A stretch of DNA of 64,000 nucleotides from Serratia grimesii NBRC 13537 (GTDB lineage Bacteria > Pseudomonadota > Gammaproteobacteria > Enterobacterales > Enterobacteriaceae), in assembly GCF_001590905.1 (NCBI RefSeq), contig NZ_BCTT01000006.1, positions 372,001-436,000 of the forward strand, read 5' to 3'. How positions within the stretch are numbered: the stretch's first letter is position 1; each line of letters begins with the position of its first letter. Below, one piece after another: positions 52,196-61,907 of this stretch. The notes beneath the pieces are model-generated. The model searched no databases and was not told where the DNA came from. It saw nothing but the letters and a program-made list of their open reading frames with translations. Both the position numbers and the translations under genes were made by a program.

Positions 52196-52927
52196 TTACT
52201 GCTGGAACCATTTTTTGTAGATGGTTTCGTAAGTCCCATCCTGTTTGATCTTGTCCAGAGCAGCGTTGAATTTGCCCTGCAGATCGGTGTTTTTCTGGCG
52301 AACGGCAATACCCAACCCAGTACCGAAGTAGTCTTTATCGGTCACTTTGTCGCCCACTGCGGCCAGCGCGGTGTTTTGTTTCAGCCATTCGTTGACGACT
52401 GCGGTGTCACCGAATACCGCATCAACACGACCGTTTTTCAGATCCAAAATGGCGTTCTGATAGCTGTCGTAAGGCACGGTGGTGATTTCCGGGTGTTTGT
52501 CGGTCAGGTATTTCTGGTGAGTAGTGCCGTTCTGCACGCCCACTTTCTTACCTTTCAGTGCAGCCACGTCGGCAACTTTGCCTTTTTGGGCGACAAACAG
52601 TGCGGAGTTATCGTAATACGGCTTGGTAAACAGAACCTGTTTTTCACGCTCTGGCGTGATGTCCATACCGGCCATGACTGCATCAAAACGCTTGAACTTC
52701 AGGCTTGGGATTAGGCTGTCAAAGGCTTGATTCGTGAAGGTACACTCAGCCTGGATCTCTTTACACAGCGCATTGGCCAGGTCGACGTCAAAACCCTGGA
52801 TTTTGTTGCCGGCGTCAATAAATTCAAATGGAGGATAAGACGCTTCAGTAGCGAAACGGATCGTTTCGGCTGCAGAGGCGGAAACGCTGATGCCAGCCAA
52901 GACGGCGGCGATTATTAGTTTTTTCAT
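52196..52927 (-). CDS. artI: Arginine ABC transporter periplasmic binding protein ArtI
   Basis: Binding protein of the Art operon, 243 residues, signal peptide ending near VSASAAE. Ligand segments EASYPPFEFID, DAVMAGMDITPERE and KVGVQNGTTHQKY parallel those of ArtJ. In E. coli the ligand of ArtI is less clear than that of ArtJ. Second gene of the operon. Confidence 0.95.
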   Translation of the reverse strand: MKKLIIAAVLAGISVSASAAETIRFATEASYPPFEFIDAGNKIQGFDVDLANALCKEIQAECTFTNQAFDSLIPSLKFKRFDAVMAGMDITPEREKQVLFTKPYYDNSALFVAQKGKVADVAALKGKKVGVQNGTTHQKYLTDKHPEITTVPYDSYQNAILDLKNGRVDAVFGDTAVVNEWLKQNTALAAVGDKVTDKDYFGTGLGIAVRQKNTDLQGKFNAALDKIKQDGTYETIYKKWFQQ

Positions 52928-52960
52928 CGCAAACTCCCCAAATTACAGCAAGTAAAATTG

Positions 52961-53689
52961 TTAGTGTGATAGGTAATTAGCAAACTCGGTGGTCTGTGGA
53001 TTCTTGAAGTGGCTGGCATCGCCTTGTTCCACTACGTGGCCGTTTTCCATGTACACCACGCGGCTGGCGGTTTTGCGCGCCACTTCCACTTCGTGGGTGA
53101 CGATCACCTGGGTGATCCCGGTGCCGGCCAATTCACGAATGATGCTGACGATCTGGGCGGTAATTTCAGGATCCAGCGCGGCAGTCGGTTCATCGAATAG
53201 CAGTACCTGCGGTTCCATCATTAGCGCCCGGGCGATAGCGACACGCTGCTGCTGCCCGCCGGAAAGGTGCAGTGGGAAACGATCGGCAAAGTCGGTCAGG
53301 CGCAAGCGTTTCAGCAGTTTTTCGGCACGCTCCATCGCCTGAGCCTTGGTCAGGCCCAGCACGCGGCATGGCGCTTCGATCAAGTTTTGCACTACGGTGA
53401 GGTGAGGCCAGAGATTGTATTGCTGGAAAACCATACCGACGTTTTGACGCAGCTCGCGAATGGCTTTTTCACCAGGAGCCTGCTTGAAGTCGAATTGATT
53501 ACCGGCGATCTGCAACTGGCCCGAACGTGGCATTTCCAACAGGTTCAACACCCGCAATAACGAGCTTTTCCCTGCGCCGCTTGGACCAAGCAGCACTAAG
53601 GTTTCCCCTGCTGGGCAATCCAGCGTGATGTCAAACAGCGCCTGATGTGCGCCGTAATAGCAGTTGATACCGTTAAGTTGAATGCTCAT
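52961..53689 (-). CDS. artP: Arginine ABC transporter ATP-binding protein ArtP
   Basis: ATPase of the arginine importer, 242 residues. Walker [10 protein letters not shown], signature LSGGQQQR, Walker [15 protein letters not shown] and H-loop VTHEV are all intact. First gene of artP-artI-artQ-artM. Confidence 0.97.
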   Translation of the reverse strand: MSIQLNGINCYYGAHQALFDITLDCPAGETLVLLGPSGAGKSSLLRVLNLLEMPRSGQLQIAGNQFDFKQAPGEKAIRELRQNVGMVFQQYNLWPHLTVVQNLIEAPCRVLGLTKAQAMERAEKLLKRLRLTDFADRFPLHLSGGQQQRVAIARALMMEPQVLLFDEPTAALDPEITAQIVSIIRELAGTGITQVIVTHEVEVARKTASRVVYMENGHVVEQGDASHFKNPQTTEFANYLSH

Positions 53690-53733
53690 GCGCCAGAATT
53701 GAATAGATATTGATGCCGCGAATGTTAACTTCC

Positions 53734-53751
53734 ACAGAATACTTATGCAAT
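53734..53751 (-). promoter_or_regulatory. Possible single ARG box upstream of artP
   Basis: ACAGAATACTTATGCAAT has two mismatches to TGAAT-N4-ATTCA. There is no convincing second box three bases away, so this is weak. Confidence 0.3.
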
Positions 53752-53913
53752 CTTTGTGCGTTAAAATTTATTACTGCGCGGCATGATAGTAAAAGAATAG
53801 CACAAGATACCGCGTGTCAGGTTCGAAGGGGGGATTTGTCGTGCATGCTGTGAGGTATGTAGCGAAATTTCTTAAATTGAACAAATGTTGAGCGCAATCA
53901 ACGTATTTTTCTG

Positions 53914-53940
53914 CCTACCGGCCTTGGCGAGGCCGGTAGG
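53914..53940. terminator. Strong hairpin after ybjP
   Basis: CCTACCGGCC/GGCCGGTAGG, a perfect 10-bp GC-rich stem with a 7-base loop, ten bases past the ybjP stop. No T run; probably stabilises the 3' end. Confidence 0.5.
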
Positions 53941-53949
53941 CGAGTGAGT

Positions 53950-54498
53950 TTACTGGTTTTCCAACACTTGGCGCAGCGTACCGCTGGTGGCATGCGGCGG
54001 CACGTTCAGGTAGCGGATATCGTCCACCACCCAACAGGTGCCTTCGCGCACCATCAGCACTTCATCCTGCCAGTTGACTGCGCTGCCACCGTCTTTCTGG
54101 TAGCTGAGCTGAACGCGCAACGGGATATTTTTGGCATCGGTATTAGGAATGGTCGACGCGCTGGCGACGGTGGCGCTGGTCGGCCCCTGAGCATTGCCGG
54201 TAAACAGATCGCCGGTGACCTGATGTTTGCCCGGATTCTGGTTAGCCGTCACCAGATCTTGGTACAGCACTTTACTCAGGTAAGGTTGCAGTTGCGCCAG
54301 ACGGTTGCTGTCCGGCAGGGTAGTACCAGCACCTTGCTGCAGGCGCAAATCGTAAAATTTCTGTGCGACCGCATCCGGGCCGCCTTCCACACAACCGCCG
54401 GTACGGGTGCCGATATCCTTGAATGCCGGCTCGACGGTGGTACAGGCACTCAGTAACAGCGCTAAGGGCAAAACAGCCGCAATCGTTTTTGTTTTCAT
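53950..54498 (-). CDS. ybjP: Putative lipoprotein YbjP
   Basis: Predicted lipoprotein, 182 residues. The signal peptide ends in the lipobox LLSAC, so the mature protein starts at a lipidated Cys. The segments CVEGGPDAVAQKFYD, VASASTIPNTDAKNIPLRV and the ending ATSGTLRQ follow E. coli YbjP. Function unknown. Located between artP and ybjQ as in E. coli. Confidence 0.92.
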   Translation of the reverse strand: MKTKTIAAVLPLALLLSACTTVEPAFKDIGTRTGGCVEGGPDAVAQKFYDLRLQQGAGTTLPDSNRLAQLQPYLSKVLYQDLVTANQNPGKHQVTGDLFTGNAQGPTSATVASASTIPNTDAKNIPLRVQLSYQKDGGSAVNWQDEVLMVREGTCWVVDDIRYLNVPPHATSGTLRQVLENQ

Positions 54499-54659
54499 CT
54501 CATTACCTTATGTGAAAGTCTCTACCATGAAGACCATTAGCCTACAGTATAAATGCGTTTTCAGGCCTTGCATTCGTACTGCGTGCCATTTCATAACAGA
54601 ACATAATGCCAAACTGATGGTCAGATAAATGCGATGAATCAATCAAGCAAGGAGTTTTG

Positions 54660-54983
54660 ATGCAGCTTTCTACTACCCCGACCCTGGAAGGGTTTACCAT
54701 TACCGAATATTGCGGCGTTGTCACCGGTGAGGCCATTTTGGGGGCCAATATTTTTCGTGATTTCTTTGCCGGCGTGCGTGACATCGTGGGCGGGCGTTCC
54801 GGTGCCTATGAGAAAGAGCTGCGTAAAGCGCGTCTGATCGCCTTCAAGGAACTGGAAGAGCAGGCACAGGAGTTGGGCGCAAATGCGGTCGTCGGTATCG
54901 ATATTGATTACGAAACCGTCGGGAAAGACAGCAGTATGCTCATGGTGACCGTCAGTGGCACCGCAGTGAAAGTCAGTCGTTAA
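54660..54983 (+). CDS. ybjQ: UPF0145 family protein YbjQ
   Basis: Small soluble protein of 107 residues, same length as in E. coli, of unknown function; known relatives form oligomeric rings. Typical segments are [31 protein letters not shown] and [11 protein letters not shown]. The ATG follows AAGGAG; the TTG just before it is not needed. Confidence 0.93.
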   Translation: MQLSTTPTLEGFTITEYCGVVTGEAILGANIFRDFFAGVRDIVGGRSGAYEKELRKARLIAFKELEEQAQELGANAVVGIDIDYETVGKDSSMLMVTVSGTAVKVSR

Positions 54984-54995
54984 TCCTTTTCTCTG

Positions 54996-55025
54996 ATGCC
55001 CCGGCGTTTGCCGGGGCATTCTCTT
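54996..55025 (+). terminator. Terminator after ybjQ
   Basis: TGCCCCGGC-gttt-GCCGGGGCA, a perfect 9-bp stem followed by a pyrimidine-rich TTCTCTTCTT. It also lies at the end of the convergent DUF3300 gene. Confidence 0.75.
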
Positions 55026-55026
55026 C

Positions 55027-56613
55027 TTATTCTGTTTTGCGTTCTTCAATTTTGACTGGACGGTGTTCCTGCGGCCTGACCGCGGGGGCAGGGCGATGTT
55101 GCACCTGTTGAACTTGCTGCGGATGGAATGGGCGCGGCGCGTTATTGTTAGGTGGTGTCAGGGTATTAGGACGTTGTTGAACGGGTTGTGGGCGAAAAAC
55201 GTTGGCTGCGGGCGCCGTATGGACTACCGGTTTAGGTGCCGGTATATGGGCTGCCTGCTGTACAGCCTGCGGCGCAGGTGTCCGTTGCTCTGGTTGGCGT
55301 ATTGGCCGATTATCAGTCTGATGAGCGGGAACTGGCGCTGCCTGTACTCTTGGCGCTGCCTGAATTTTTGGCGGTTGTTTCACTGTTGCAGGGGCAGTAT
55401 GGCTAAAATTAGGCATGGTCATGGGTTGCTGACTGTGCGCTGAAGGTGTCGTTACATGTGGTGCAGTAACTGTGCCCGTATGGGTAAAGTTCGGGGCAAC
55501 CATTGGCTGACGGCCTGCTGCTGCCACCGGTGCCTGCGTAGCAAAGTGAGGCTGTTGCATAGTCGCGACATTAGGCGCCGGATGAGCAACTGGGGCGGCA
55601 AAACGCGGTGCCTGATTCACCGGTGCGTTGTTGAAGTTGTTTACAGTGTTGCTGCGGTTCACATTGTTTACAGTGCTACTGCGGTTCACATTATTGTATT
55701 GGTTAATATTGGTCACACGGTTAACCACCGTGGTGGAATGCGAAATATAGGGGGCATTGTTGTAGACCACCGGTTGCCGCCGATTATTCCAGTGCACATC
55801 CCAGCTATGCCAGTCGTCATGATGATTCTGATTAATTAATGCCCCGACCACGATACCTACACCAAAACTGATAACGCCGGTTGCGAGCATATCGCCGCTG
55901 CTATAGCTGGACGCGCTTTGATAGTTGTAATTGGGGTAGGCGGGGATGGGTTCGCCATAGGCTACCCAAGGGTCGTAACGCGGGACGTAAACCACATCCG
56001 GCTGGCTGGGTTCAATAACAATGGTCTGAGCTGGGGCCGTCACTATACTTTGCGGGTAAGGTTGTTGCTCAACGTATTGTGTAGTCGGTGCCACAATCAC
56101 TCTTTGCTGAGGTGATGTTTTGAGCGTGCCTTTAGCCGATGCACGTTGACGTAACACCTGAATGGCATTCATCACATCAGTGGGATCGTTGAGATAAGCA
56201 CTGCCCAACGCCGTGGTCCAGGGGATATTTTTCGCCATCTGGTCTAATACATCAGGAAATTGAACCAAACTACGTACGCTGGGATCCCAGGGCTGGGTGT
56301 CTGCAGCCGTGGTGAGTGCCGCCGGTTGCAGGCCGCGGTTTTGCCCCAGCCAGTTATCCGCAGCACTGATTTGATCAGGATAACCCGCACCGGCGAGGAC
56401 CTGAGCCAACAGCTTGTCAGGGAAAAGTGCCACCGGGCTAACTAATTGATACAGTTGATCGGCGCTCAACGGCGTATAGGCCGGAGGAGGGGCAGGCGAT
56501 GCTGCGGTTGGGGAACCTCCGCCCATGGTGTTGGCCACTGTTTTTTGATCACATCCACTGAGCGGCAGCATGGCGATACAAATCAGCCATGTTAAATAGC
56601 TTGGCTTGAACAT
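55027..56613 (-). CDS. DUF3300 domain lipoprotein with low-complexity C-terminus
   Basis: Predicted lipoprotein, 528 residues; the signal ends LPLSGC. Residues about 50-240 form the DUF3300 domain (YQLVSPVALFPDKLLAQVLAG, QPDVVYVPRYDPW). A hydrophobic patch (GVISFGVGIVVGALI) follows, then a long Asn/Gln/Pro/His-rich region with repeats (VNRSSTVNN) and many QP and AP pairs. The C-terminal part looks unstructured and may span or bind peptidoglycan. Function unknown; not present at this place in E. coli. No strong ribosome-binding site. Confidence 0.82.
   Translation of the reverse strand: MFKPSYLTWLICIAMLPLSGCDQKTVANTMGGGSPTAASPAPPPAYTPLSADQLYQLVSPVALFPDKLLAQVLAGAGYPDQISAADNWLGQNRGLQPAALTTAADTQPWDPSVRSLVQFPDVLDQMAKNIPWTTALGSAYLNDPTDVMNAIQVLRQRASAKGTLKTSPQQRVIVAPTTQYVEQQPYPQSIVTAPAQTIVIEPSQPDVVYVPRYDPWVAYGEPIPAYPNYNYQSASSYSSGDMLATGVISFGVGIVVGALINQNHHDDWHSWDVHWNNRRQPVVYNNAPYISHSTTVVNRVTNINQYNNVNRSSTVNNVNRSNTVNNFNNAPVNQAPRFAAPVAHPAPNVATMQQPHFATQAPVAAAGRQPMVAPNFTHTGTVTAPHVTTPSAHSQQPMTMPNFSHTAPATVKQPPKIQAAPRVQAAPVPAHQTDNRPIRQPEQRTPAPQAVQQAAHIPAPKPVVHTAPAANVFRPQPVQQRPNTLTPPNNNAPRPFHPQQVQQVQHRPAPAVRPQEHRPVKIEERKTE
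55639..55692 (-). repeat. 27-bp tandem repeat in the DUF3300 gene
   Basis: Two adjacent 27-base units with two differences, coding for the nine-residue repeat NVNRSxTVN. In-frame, so it can expand or contract without breaking the gene. Confidence 0.8.
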
Positions 56614-56802
56614 GAGTGACTCACTTTTATCAGCGCAGGTAATATTATGAGCCTAACAGCTGCTGTGCACTCTGCTAGCCAGGCGTAACACTCGCTTGCA
56701 CATCTGGCTGATCTGTCATCATTTATTGATTAACTTGATTATTGGATACAGGTTAATCAACCTGAGTTACAAATTCGGGCATCAAAAACGCAGGAGGGAG
56801 TC

Positions 56803-57639
56803 TTGAAAATTTGGCCTGGGATATGTGTTGCGGTGCTGCTCGCAGGTTGCCAAAGTGAGCAGCAGGGTACGACGGTTGATCGCGGCGATTACCAGCTTGA
56901 AACTCTGCATCAGGCGCAGGGCGCGGACCAACGTATTCGTTTTTTGGTGATGCATTACACTGCAGAGGATTTCCATTCTTCGTTAAAAACCCTGACGGAT
57001 GAGCACGTCAGTGCACATTATCTGTTACCTGCGCACCCGCCGTTGGTGGAGGGCAAACCGGTTGCTTTCCAACTGGTGCCGGAAGCTCTGCGTGCCTGGC
57101 ATGCTGGGGCCAGCAGTTGGCGTGGCAGAACCAACCTGAATGATACGTCGATCGGCATCGAAATTGTCAATCGCGGATTCAACCGCACGCTGCTGTTTAC
57201 CCATTGGCAACCGTATACGCCGCAACAAATCGCGCTGCTGGTCTCACTGAGCCGCGATATTATTCAGCGCTACGGTATTCAACCGATGGACGTGGTGGGC
57301 CACAGCGATATCGCGCCGCAGCGCAAGCAGGATCCAGGCCCGCTATTCCCCTGGCAACAACTGGCTCAGGCAGGCATAGGTGCCTGGCCGGATGAGGATC
57401 AGGTGCATAAACTGTTGGCCGGGCGGGATAAGCATGCCGAAGTGCCGCTGGCACCGTTGATGGCCAAGCTGGCGCGTTACGGTTATGGCATGGATGCGCA
57501 GTGGGATGTTCGGCAGCAGAAAAACGTACTGGCGGCGTTTCAGATGCATTTCCGGCCCAGCGATTATCGTGGTGAGCCGGATGCGGAGAGTGAGGCGATT
57601 GTCGACGCGCTGTTGCTGAAATACGGAGCTGCCCGTTAA
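56803..57639 (+). CDS. amiD: N-acetylmuramoyl-L-alanine amidase AmiD (outer-membrane lipoprotein)
   Basis: Zinc amidase that removes peptides from peptidoglycan and anhydro-muropeptides in the periplasm. Signal peptide with lipobox LLAGC, then an amidase_2 domain: the zinc ligands are His in VMHYTAEDF and His/Asp in the VVGHSDIAPQRKQDPGPLF stretch. A C-terminal peptidoglycan-binding-like region (QMHFRPSDYRGEPDAES) follows. TTG start five bases after AGGAGG plus GAGTC. The stop is directly adjacent to the convergent ybjS stop. Confidence 0.94.
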   Translation: MKIWPGICVAVLLAGCQSEQQGTTVDRGDYQLETLHQAQGADQRIRFLVMHYTAEDFHSSLKTLTDEHVSAHYLLPAHPPLVEGKPVAFQLVPEALRAWHAGASSWRGRTNLNDTSIGIEIVNRGFNRTLLFTHWQPYTPQQIALLVSLSRDIIQRYGIQPMDVVGHSDIAPQRKQDPGPLFPWQQLAQAGIGAWPDEDQVHKLLAGRDKHAEVPLAPLMAKLARYGYGMDAQWDVRQQKNVLAAFQMHFRPSDYRGEPDAESEAIVDALLLKYGAAR

Positions 57640-58650
57640 TTACAGACCGTGCAGCTTGCCGTGTTCTTTTAGCCAGCGGGCGGTGCGGGAAATGCCTTCA
57701 TCCAACGAAACAATGGGGTGATAGTCCAGCTCTTGTTGGGCGCGTGTGATGTCCAGCGTCAGATCAAAATTTAGCTTGGCGACACCATAGTGTGTCAGTA
57801 CCGGCTCTTTTTCGCTTTTGCTGCCGAGTTTTTCCATTCCACGGGCCATCATATCGAGCATGGGATAGGGCACAGAACGGATCCGGCACTTCATGCCAAG
57901 CTCGTCGATCAATTGCTGTACGACGCTGCGTAACTGGCGTGGTTGCTGATTGGTAATGTTATAAGCGCGACCGGATGGCGTATTTTCTTTCTGGGTGGCC
58001 AGCCACATGGCATGGACCGCATTCTCCAGATAAGTCATGTCCACCAGTGCTGCACCGCCGCGCGGCAACAGCAGATTGCCATAGCGTTTTATCATTTGCA
58101 GCAGACGCGGCAGCATCACTTTGTCGTGCGGTCCGAATAACCCCTGAGGACGCAGGATAGTGAAGTGTGTTTGCGGGTTGGATAGCGCCAACTGCTGGAT
58201 CACGTGTTCACCGGCGGCCTTGCTGCGAGCGAACTCATTCGCATAACGCACGGGGCGGAAGTCTTCGGTAATGTTGCGGTGGTGGTGATAATCGAAGTAA
58301 ACCGCCGGCGAGGAGATATGGATAAACTGCGACACACCGTAGGCTGCCGCCCATTCTCCCAAGCGGCGGGTTGCGCGCACATTGGCCAGTTCGAACGCTT
58401 CTTCAGTGCCCCAAGGAGAGGTAAAACTGGAGCAGTGCCACAGAACGTCCACGTCGGCCAGCATAGCTTTGGCCTGCGATGAGATCAGATTGGTGAGATC
58501 GGCATGAATGAATTCCGCGCCCATTTTTTCCAGCAAACTGCCCATGGCCAGGTTGCGGCCGGTGGCGCGCACTTTTATGCCCTGACGACGGAGATATTCA
58601 ACGGCGTTACGGCCTAATCCACTGGTTGCACCGGTGACCAATACCTTCAT
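57640..58650 (-). CDS. ybjS: NAD-dependent epimerase/dehydratase family protein YbjS
   Basis: Extended SDR protein, 336 residues. The N-terminal Rossmann motif is [16 protein letters not shown]; the family Tyr/Lys appear around VYFDYHHH and [11 protein letters not shown]. Similar to 3-beta-hydroxysteroid dehydrogenase-type SDRs but the substrate in bacteria is unknown. Position next to amiD and ybjT matches E. coli. No terminator separates it from amiD. Confidence 0.92.
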   Translation of the reverse strand: MKVLVTGATSGLGRNAVEYLRRQGIKVRATGRNLAMGSLLEKMGAEFIHADLTNLISSQAKAMLADVDVLWHCSSFTSPWGTEEAFELANVRATRRLGEWAAAYGVSQFIHISSPAVYFDYHHHRNITEDFRPVRYANEFARSKAAGEHVIQQLALSNPQTHFTILRPQGLFGPHDKVMLPRLLQMIKRYGNLLLPRGGAALVDMTYLENAVHAMWLATQKENTPSGRAYNITNQQPRQLRSVVQQLIDELGMKCRIRSVPYPMLDMMARGMEKLGSKSEKEPVLTHYGVAKLNFDLTLDITRAQQELDYHPIVSLDEGISRTARWLKEHGKLHGL

Positions 58651-58819
58651 AACGAACTCTATTCTCACCAAAAATCAGAATGCTGACGGCCTTCAGCGGC
58701 GCTACAGCAAATAAGATGCCATTCTTCCGTTATTTCGTGCTCTATGCAATCGGAAAGGGCCTAACCGCAGCAGCAAACTGTGCGGTTGATCGACAATTAA
58801 GCACCGGGATACGACTTAA

Positions 58820-60259
58820 TTATGGCAAAGTACGCTGATGCTCTTCAGCCAACCGGGCGATACGTCGCGCCATACCGCGAAAAATAAATAGATGAGCCGG
58901 CATCATAGCGAACCAATACAGCAGCCCACTGAATCCCGCCGGGTGCCACCAGGCGCGCACATCCAGGGTGCGGTAATCACCGTGGTCCTTGATTGTGAAG
59001 GCGAGGCGGCCTAATCCGGGGGCTTTCATACCGAACAATAACGCCAGTAACCGCTGTGGTTTGATGGTGATGACTTTCCAGCCGTCGACCAAATCGCCAA
59101 CGGCCAGCGTGTCGCGCTCTGGTCGGCCATAAACCACACGGTTGCCGATCATATCGTCCATACGGGCGCGGATCTGCCACAGGATGTTGGCATAAAAATA
59201 GCCCTCTTTACCGCCCAGTTGTTGCACCGTATGCCACAGTGCCTGGCTGGATGCCGAGGTTTCCAGCGAACAACCCGCTTGTTTCGGGTAGAAGCCATAG
59301 CCCGGTCGCCAACGAGCCCTCGCTTCTGGGTCGTAACCCCAATCGGCGGAATCAACCACGTCTTCCTCACGTTTCAGCGTCGCGGTCACCGCCTGATCAA
59401 AGGTTTGCAGTCTTTGCGGGATCAGCGCTTGTATGGGTTTACCGTCGGCGGGCAGGTCGTGATTCAACCCCTGGATTAGCGCACTGGCAATAGAAGTCGG
59501 CACCGAGGTAATCATGCTGATGAACCACACCGAGATAAAGCGCGTCGGCAGCGGGATAGGGATCAGCCAACGTTTTTTACCACTGATGGCGATGAAGCGT
59601 TCAAACATGGTCTGGTAACTGATGTACTCCGGGCCAGCGACATCAAAAATACGATTTTCTTCTGCCGGATGTTCTAGCAGATCGGCCAGATAGACCAGCA
59701 GGTTTTCTAACGCGACCGGCGACGATTTGGAGCGCACCCAGCGCGGTGGCGTCAGTATCGGTAGGTTGTAGACCATATCACGCATGATTTCGAAGGCGGC
59801 GGAGCCGGGGCCGACGATGATACTGGCGCGCAGCTCGGTGATCGGGATGCCGCTTTGGCGCAAGATCTCACCGGTCAGCTTGCGCGCGACCAGATGCGGC
59901 GAACTTTCTCCGGCCGGTTGCAGTGCGCCAAGAAAAATAACCTGTTTGACGTTGGAGCTGCGCAACGCATCACGCAGGTTTTCCGCTGCCTGACGCTCTT
60001 TTTCAATAAAGTCATCGCCGTCACCCATACCGTGGATCAGGTAATAAACGGCATCTATGTCCCACAGTGCGGCGGCCAGCGTGTCCGGCTGGTAGACGTC
60101 GACATACTGGCAGTTAACGTGTGGCCAGTGCTGTTCTTGCAGCCATTCGATACGACGCGCGGCAGCGGTAATGTCATGCCCCTGCTCAATCAGGTGGGGG
60201 ATCAGGTTTTGGCCGATGTAGCCGCTGGCTCCAAGAACCAGAATGCGTTGGGGTGTCAT
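58820..60259 (-). CDS. ybjT: SDR/DUF2867 protein YbjT
   Basis: Predicted NAD(P)-binding protein, 479 residues. The N-terminal ~300 residues are an atypical SDR ([17 protein letters not shown]); the C-terminal part is DUF2867 with [10 protein letters not shown] and a hydrophobic end ([24 protein letters not shown]) that may anchor it to the membrane. Function unknown. AAGG lies eight bases before the ATG. Confidence 0.92.
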   Translation of the reverse strand: MTPQRILVLGASGYIGQNLIPHLIEQGHDITAAARRIEWLQEQHWPHVNCQYVDVYQPDTLAAALWDIDAVYYLIHGMGDGDDFIEKERQAAENLRDALRSSNVKQVIFLGALQPAGESSPHLVARKLTGEILRQSGIPITELRASIIVGPGSAAFEIMRDMVYNLPILTPPRWVRSKSSPVALENLLVYLADLLEHPAEENRIFDVAGPEYISYQTMFERFIAISGKKRWLIPIPLPTRFISVWFISMITSVPTSIASALIQGLNHDLPADGKPIQALIPQRLQTFDQAVTATLKREEDVVDSADWGYDPEARARWRPGYGFYPKQAGCSLETSASSQALWHTVQQLGGKEGYFYANILWQIRARMDDMIGNRVVYGRPERDTLAVGDLVDGWKVITIKPQRLLALLFGMKAPGLGRLAFTIKDHGDYRTLDVRAWWHPAGFSGLLYWFAMMPAHLFIFRGMARRIARLAEEHQRTLP

Positions 60260-60405
60260 TAGCGCCGCCTTATGCGGTGAAGTTCATGGTCACAGGATGC
60301 CAAATTCACAGTTTAAATGCACTTTTTGTGTGGTTATGAGGGCGTTGCATCCGCTGTCGAGCGGCGTCACACTACGCACCGTTTGTCTGTGCTAAGCCGG
60401 AATAT

Positions 60406-60753
60406 ATGAAACTCAATGCTGTTTGTTATGCCCTGTTGGGACTGGCGCTGATCGCCAGTTTATTTTTCCTGCATCCGATCTGGATGTGGTGGTTGTTGGC
60501 TAACCTGCTGACGTTAGCTGTATACGGTGCGGATAAGTTTGCTGCACGCAAAGGGTGGCAACGGGTACCAGAAAGCACACTGCTGGTATTCGGTTTGGTA
60601 GGTGGTTGGGTTGGGGCGATAGCTGGCCAGCAATTGTTTCGCCACAAAACCCAGAAACAGCCGTTTAAAAGCTGGTTTATCGTCAGCGTGATACTGAATG
60701 TCGTGGCGACCTTGGCAATTTGGTATTGGGTCTATGGCCGTTGGATACTCTGA
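60406..60753 (+). CDS. DUF1294 family membrane protein
   Basis: Integral membrane protein, 115 residues with about four hydrophobic segments. AVYGADKFAARKGWQRVPESTLL and VGGWVGAIAGQQLFRHKTQKQPF are the DUF1294 signature. Function unknown. Ribosome-binding site weak. Not found between ybjT and ltaE in E. coli. Confidence 0.87.
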   Translation: MKLNAVCYALLGLALIASLFFLHPIWMWWLLANLLTLAVYGADKFAARKGWQRVPESTLLVFGLVGGWVGAIAGQQLFRHKTQKQPFKSWFIVSVILNVVATLAIWYWVYGRWIL

Positions 60754-60778
60754 GGATGGGGGCGTTGGCGCCCCATCC
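60754..60778. terminator. Hairpin between convergent DUF1294 and ltaE genes
   Basis: GGATGGGG(G)CG/CGCCCCATCC, a 10-bp stem with one bulge and a 4-base loop, right after the DUF1294 stop. No T run. Confidence 0.5.
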
Positions 60779-60788
60779 AAACAAGGGC

Positions 60789-61805
60789 TCAGGCATGCTG
60801 TTTGAGGAATTGCTGCCACAAGTCGACTACGCGTTGCAAATCCTGACGGCTGACGTCAAGGTGTGTCAAAATGCGCGTCAACGGCCCGCTGCTGATCAAT
60901 ACGCCATGTTCACGCATCCAGGGGCCCAGCTTAGCTGCCAGTTCAGGCGATTGACGTAGGTACAACACGTTGGTTTGTGCCCCCGGTTCAGCGATCTCCA
61001 CGCCAATCCCTTGCAGTTGTTGCTCCAGCCACTTGGCGTTGTCGTGATCTTCACGCAACCGTTCTACATTGTGCTCCAGCGCATAGAGACCTGCTGCGGC
61101 CAGGATACCAGCCTGGCGCAGGCCACCACCGGTCATTTTACGCCAGCGTAAGGCTTGCTGGATAAAGGCTTTACTGCCGCACAGCAACGATCCTACCGGT
61201 GCGCCTAGCCCTTTCGACAGGCAAATAGTGAAGGTATCGCAGTACTGCACAATCTCTTTCAATGGCACGTTCAGCGCGACGGCCGCGTTGAAAATGCGTG
61301 CGCCGTCGATGTGTAACGCCAGTTGATGTTCACGACTAAACTGCCAAGCTTGTTGCAGGTACGTCAGTGGCAACACGCGGCCGCTGATGGTGTTTTCCAG
61401 GCTCAGCAAACGCGTCTTGGCGAAATGAATATCATCGGGTTTGATCGCGGCGGCGACCTTATCGAGTGGCAAAGTGCCGTCTGGGTTTGCTTCAATCGGC
61501 TGTGGCTGAATACTGCCGAGCACTGCCGCGCCGCCAGCTTCATATTTATAGTTATGTGCCTGTTGGCCGACAACATATTCGTCACCGCGTTGACAATGGC
61601 TGAGTAGCGCCACCAGATTGGCCTGAGTGCCGCTTGGCAAGAACAGTGCAGCCTCTTTACCAGACAGACGGACGGCTTCTGCCTCCAGAGCGTTTACCGT
61701 GGGGTCATCCCCGTAAACGTCATCACCCACTTCAGCACGTACCATGGCGTCGCGCATCGCGGCGCTGGGGCGGGTCACGGTATCACTGCGTAAATCGATA
61801 AGCAT
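60789..61805 (-). CDS. ltaE: Low-specificity L-threonine aldolase
   Basis: PLP enzyme that splits L-threonine or L-allo-threonine to glycine and acetaldehyde, 338 residues. The Schiff-base lysine is in TICLSKGLGAPVGS; FLPSGTQANLVALL and HIDGARIFNAAVAL bind the cofactor. AAGGAG precedes the ATG. Position next to poxB matches E. coli. Confidence 0.96.
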   Translation of the reverse strand: MLIDLRSDTVTRPSAAMRDAMVRAEVGDDVYGDDPTVNALEAEAVRLSGKEAALFLPSGTQANLVALLSHCQRGDEYVVGQQAHNYKYEAGGAAVLGSIQPQPIEANPDGTLPLDKVAAAIKPDDIHFAKTRLLSLENTISGRVLPLTYLQQAWQFSREHQLALHIDGARIFNAAVALNVPLKEIVQYCDTFTICLSKGLGAPVGSLLCGSKAFIQQALRWRKMTGGGLRQAGILAAAGLYALEHNVERLREDHDNAKWLEQQLQGIGVEIAEPGAQTNVLYLRQSPELAAKLGPWMREHGVLISSGPLTRILTHLDVSRQDLQRVVDLWQQFLKQHA

Positions 61806-61815
61806 ACAACTCCTT

Positions 61816-61876
61816 TATCCCCTTCATCTTTCAAGCTGCAGCGTTGTTGGCTGCAGCTTGAAATCGATTAGGGATA
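61816..61876. repeat. Short ERIC-related palindromic repeat, copy 3
   Basis: TATCCCC...TTTCAAGCTGCAG, loop, CTGCAGCTTGAAA...GGGATA. The inner arms are a perfect 13-base inverted repeat, so this copy folds into the strongest hairpin of the three. It lies between poxB and ltaE in the direction of transcription. Confidence 0.8.
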
Positions 61877-61907
61877 GCGATAACTGATGGAAAAGAGGGT
61901 ACGATTA

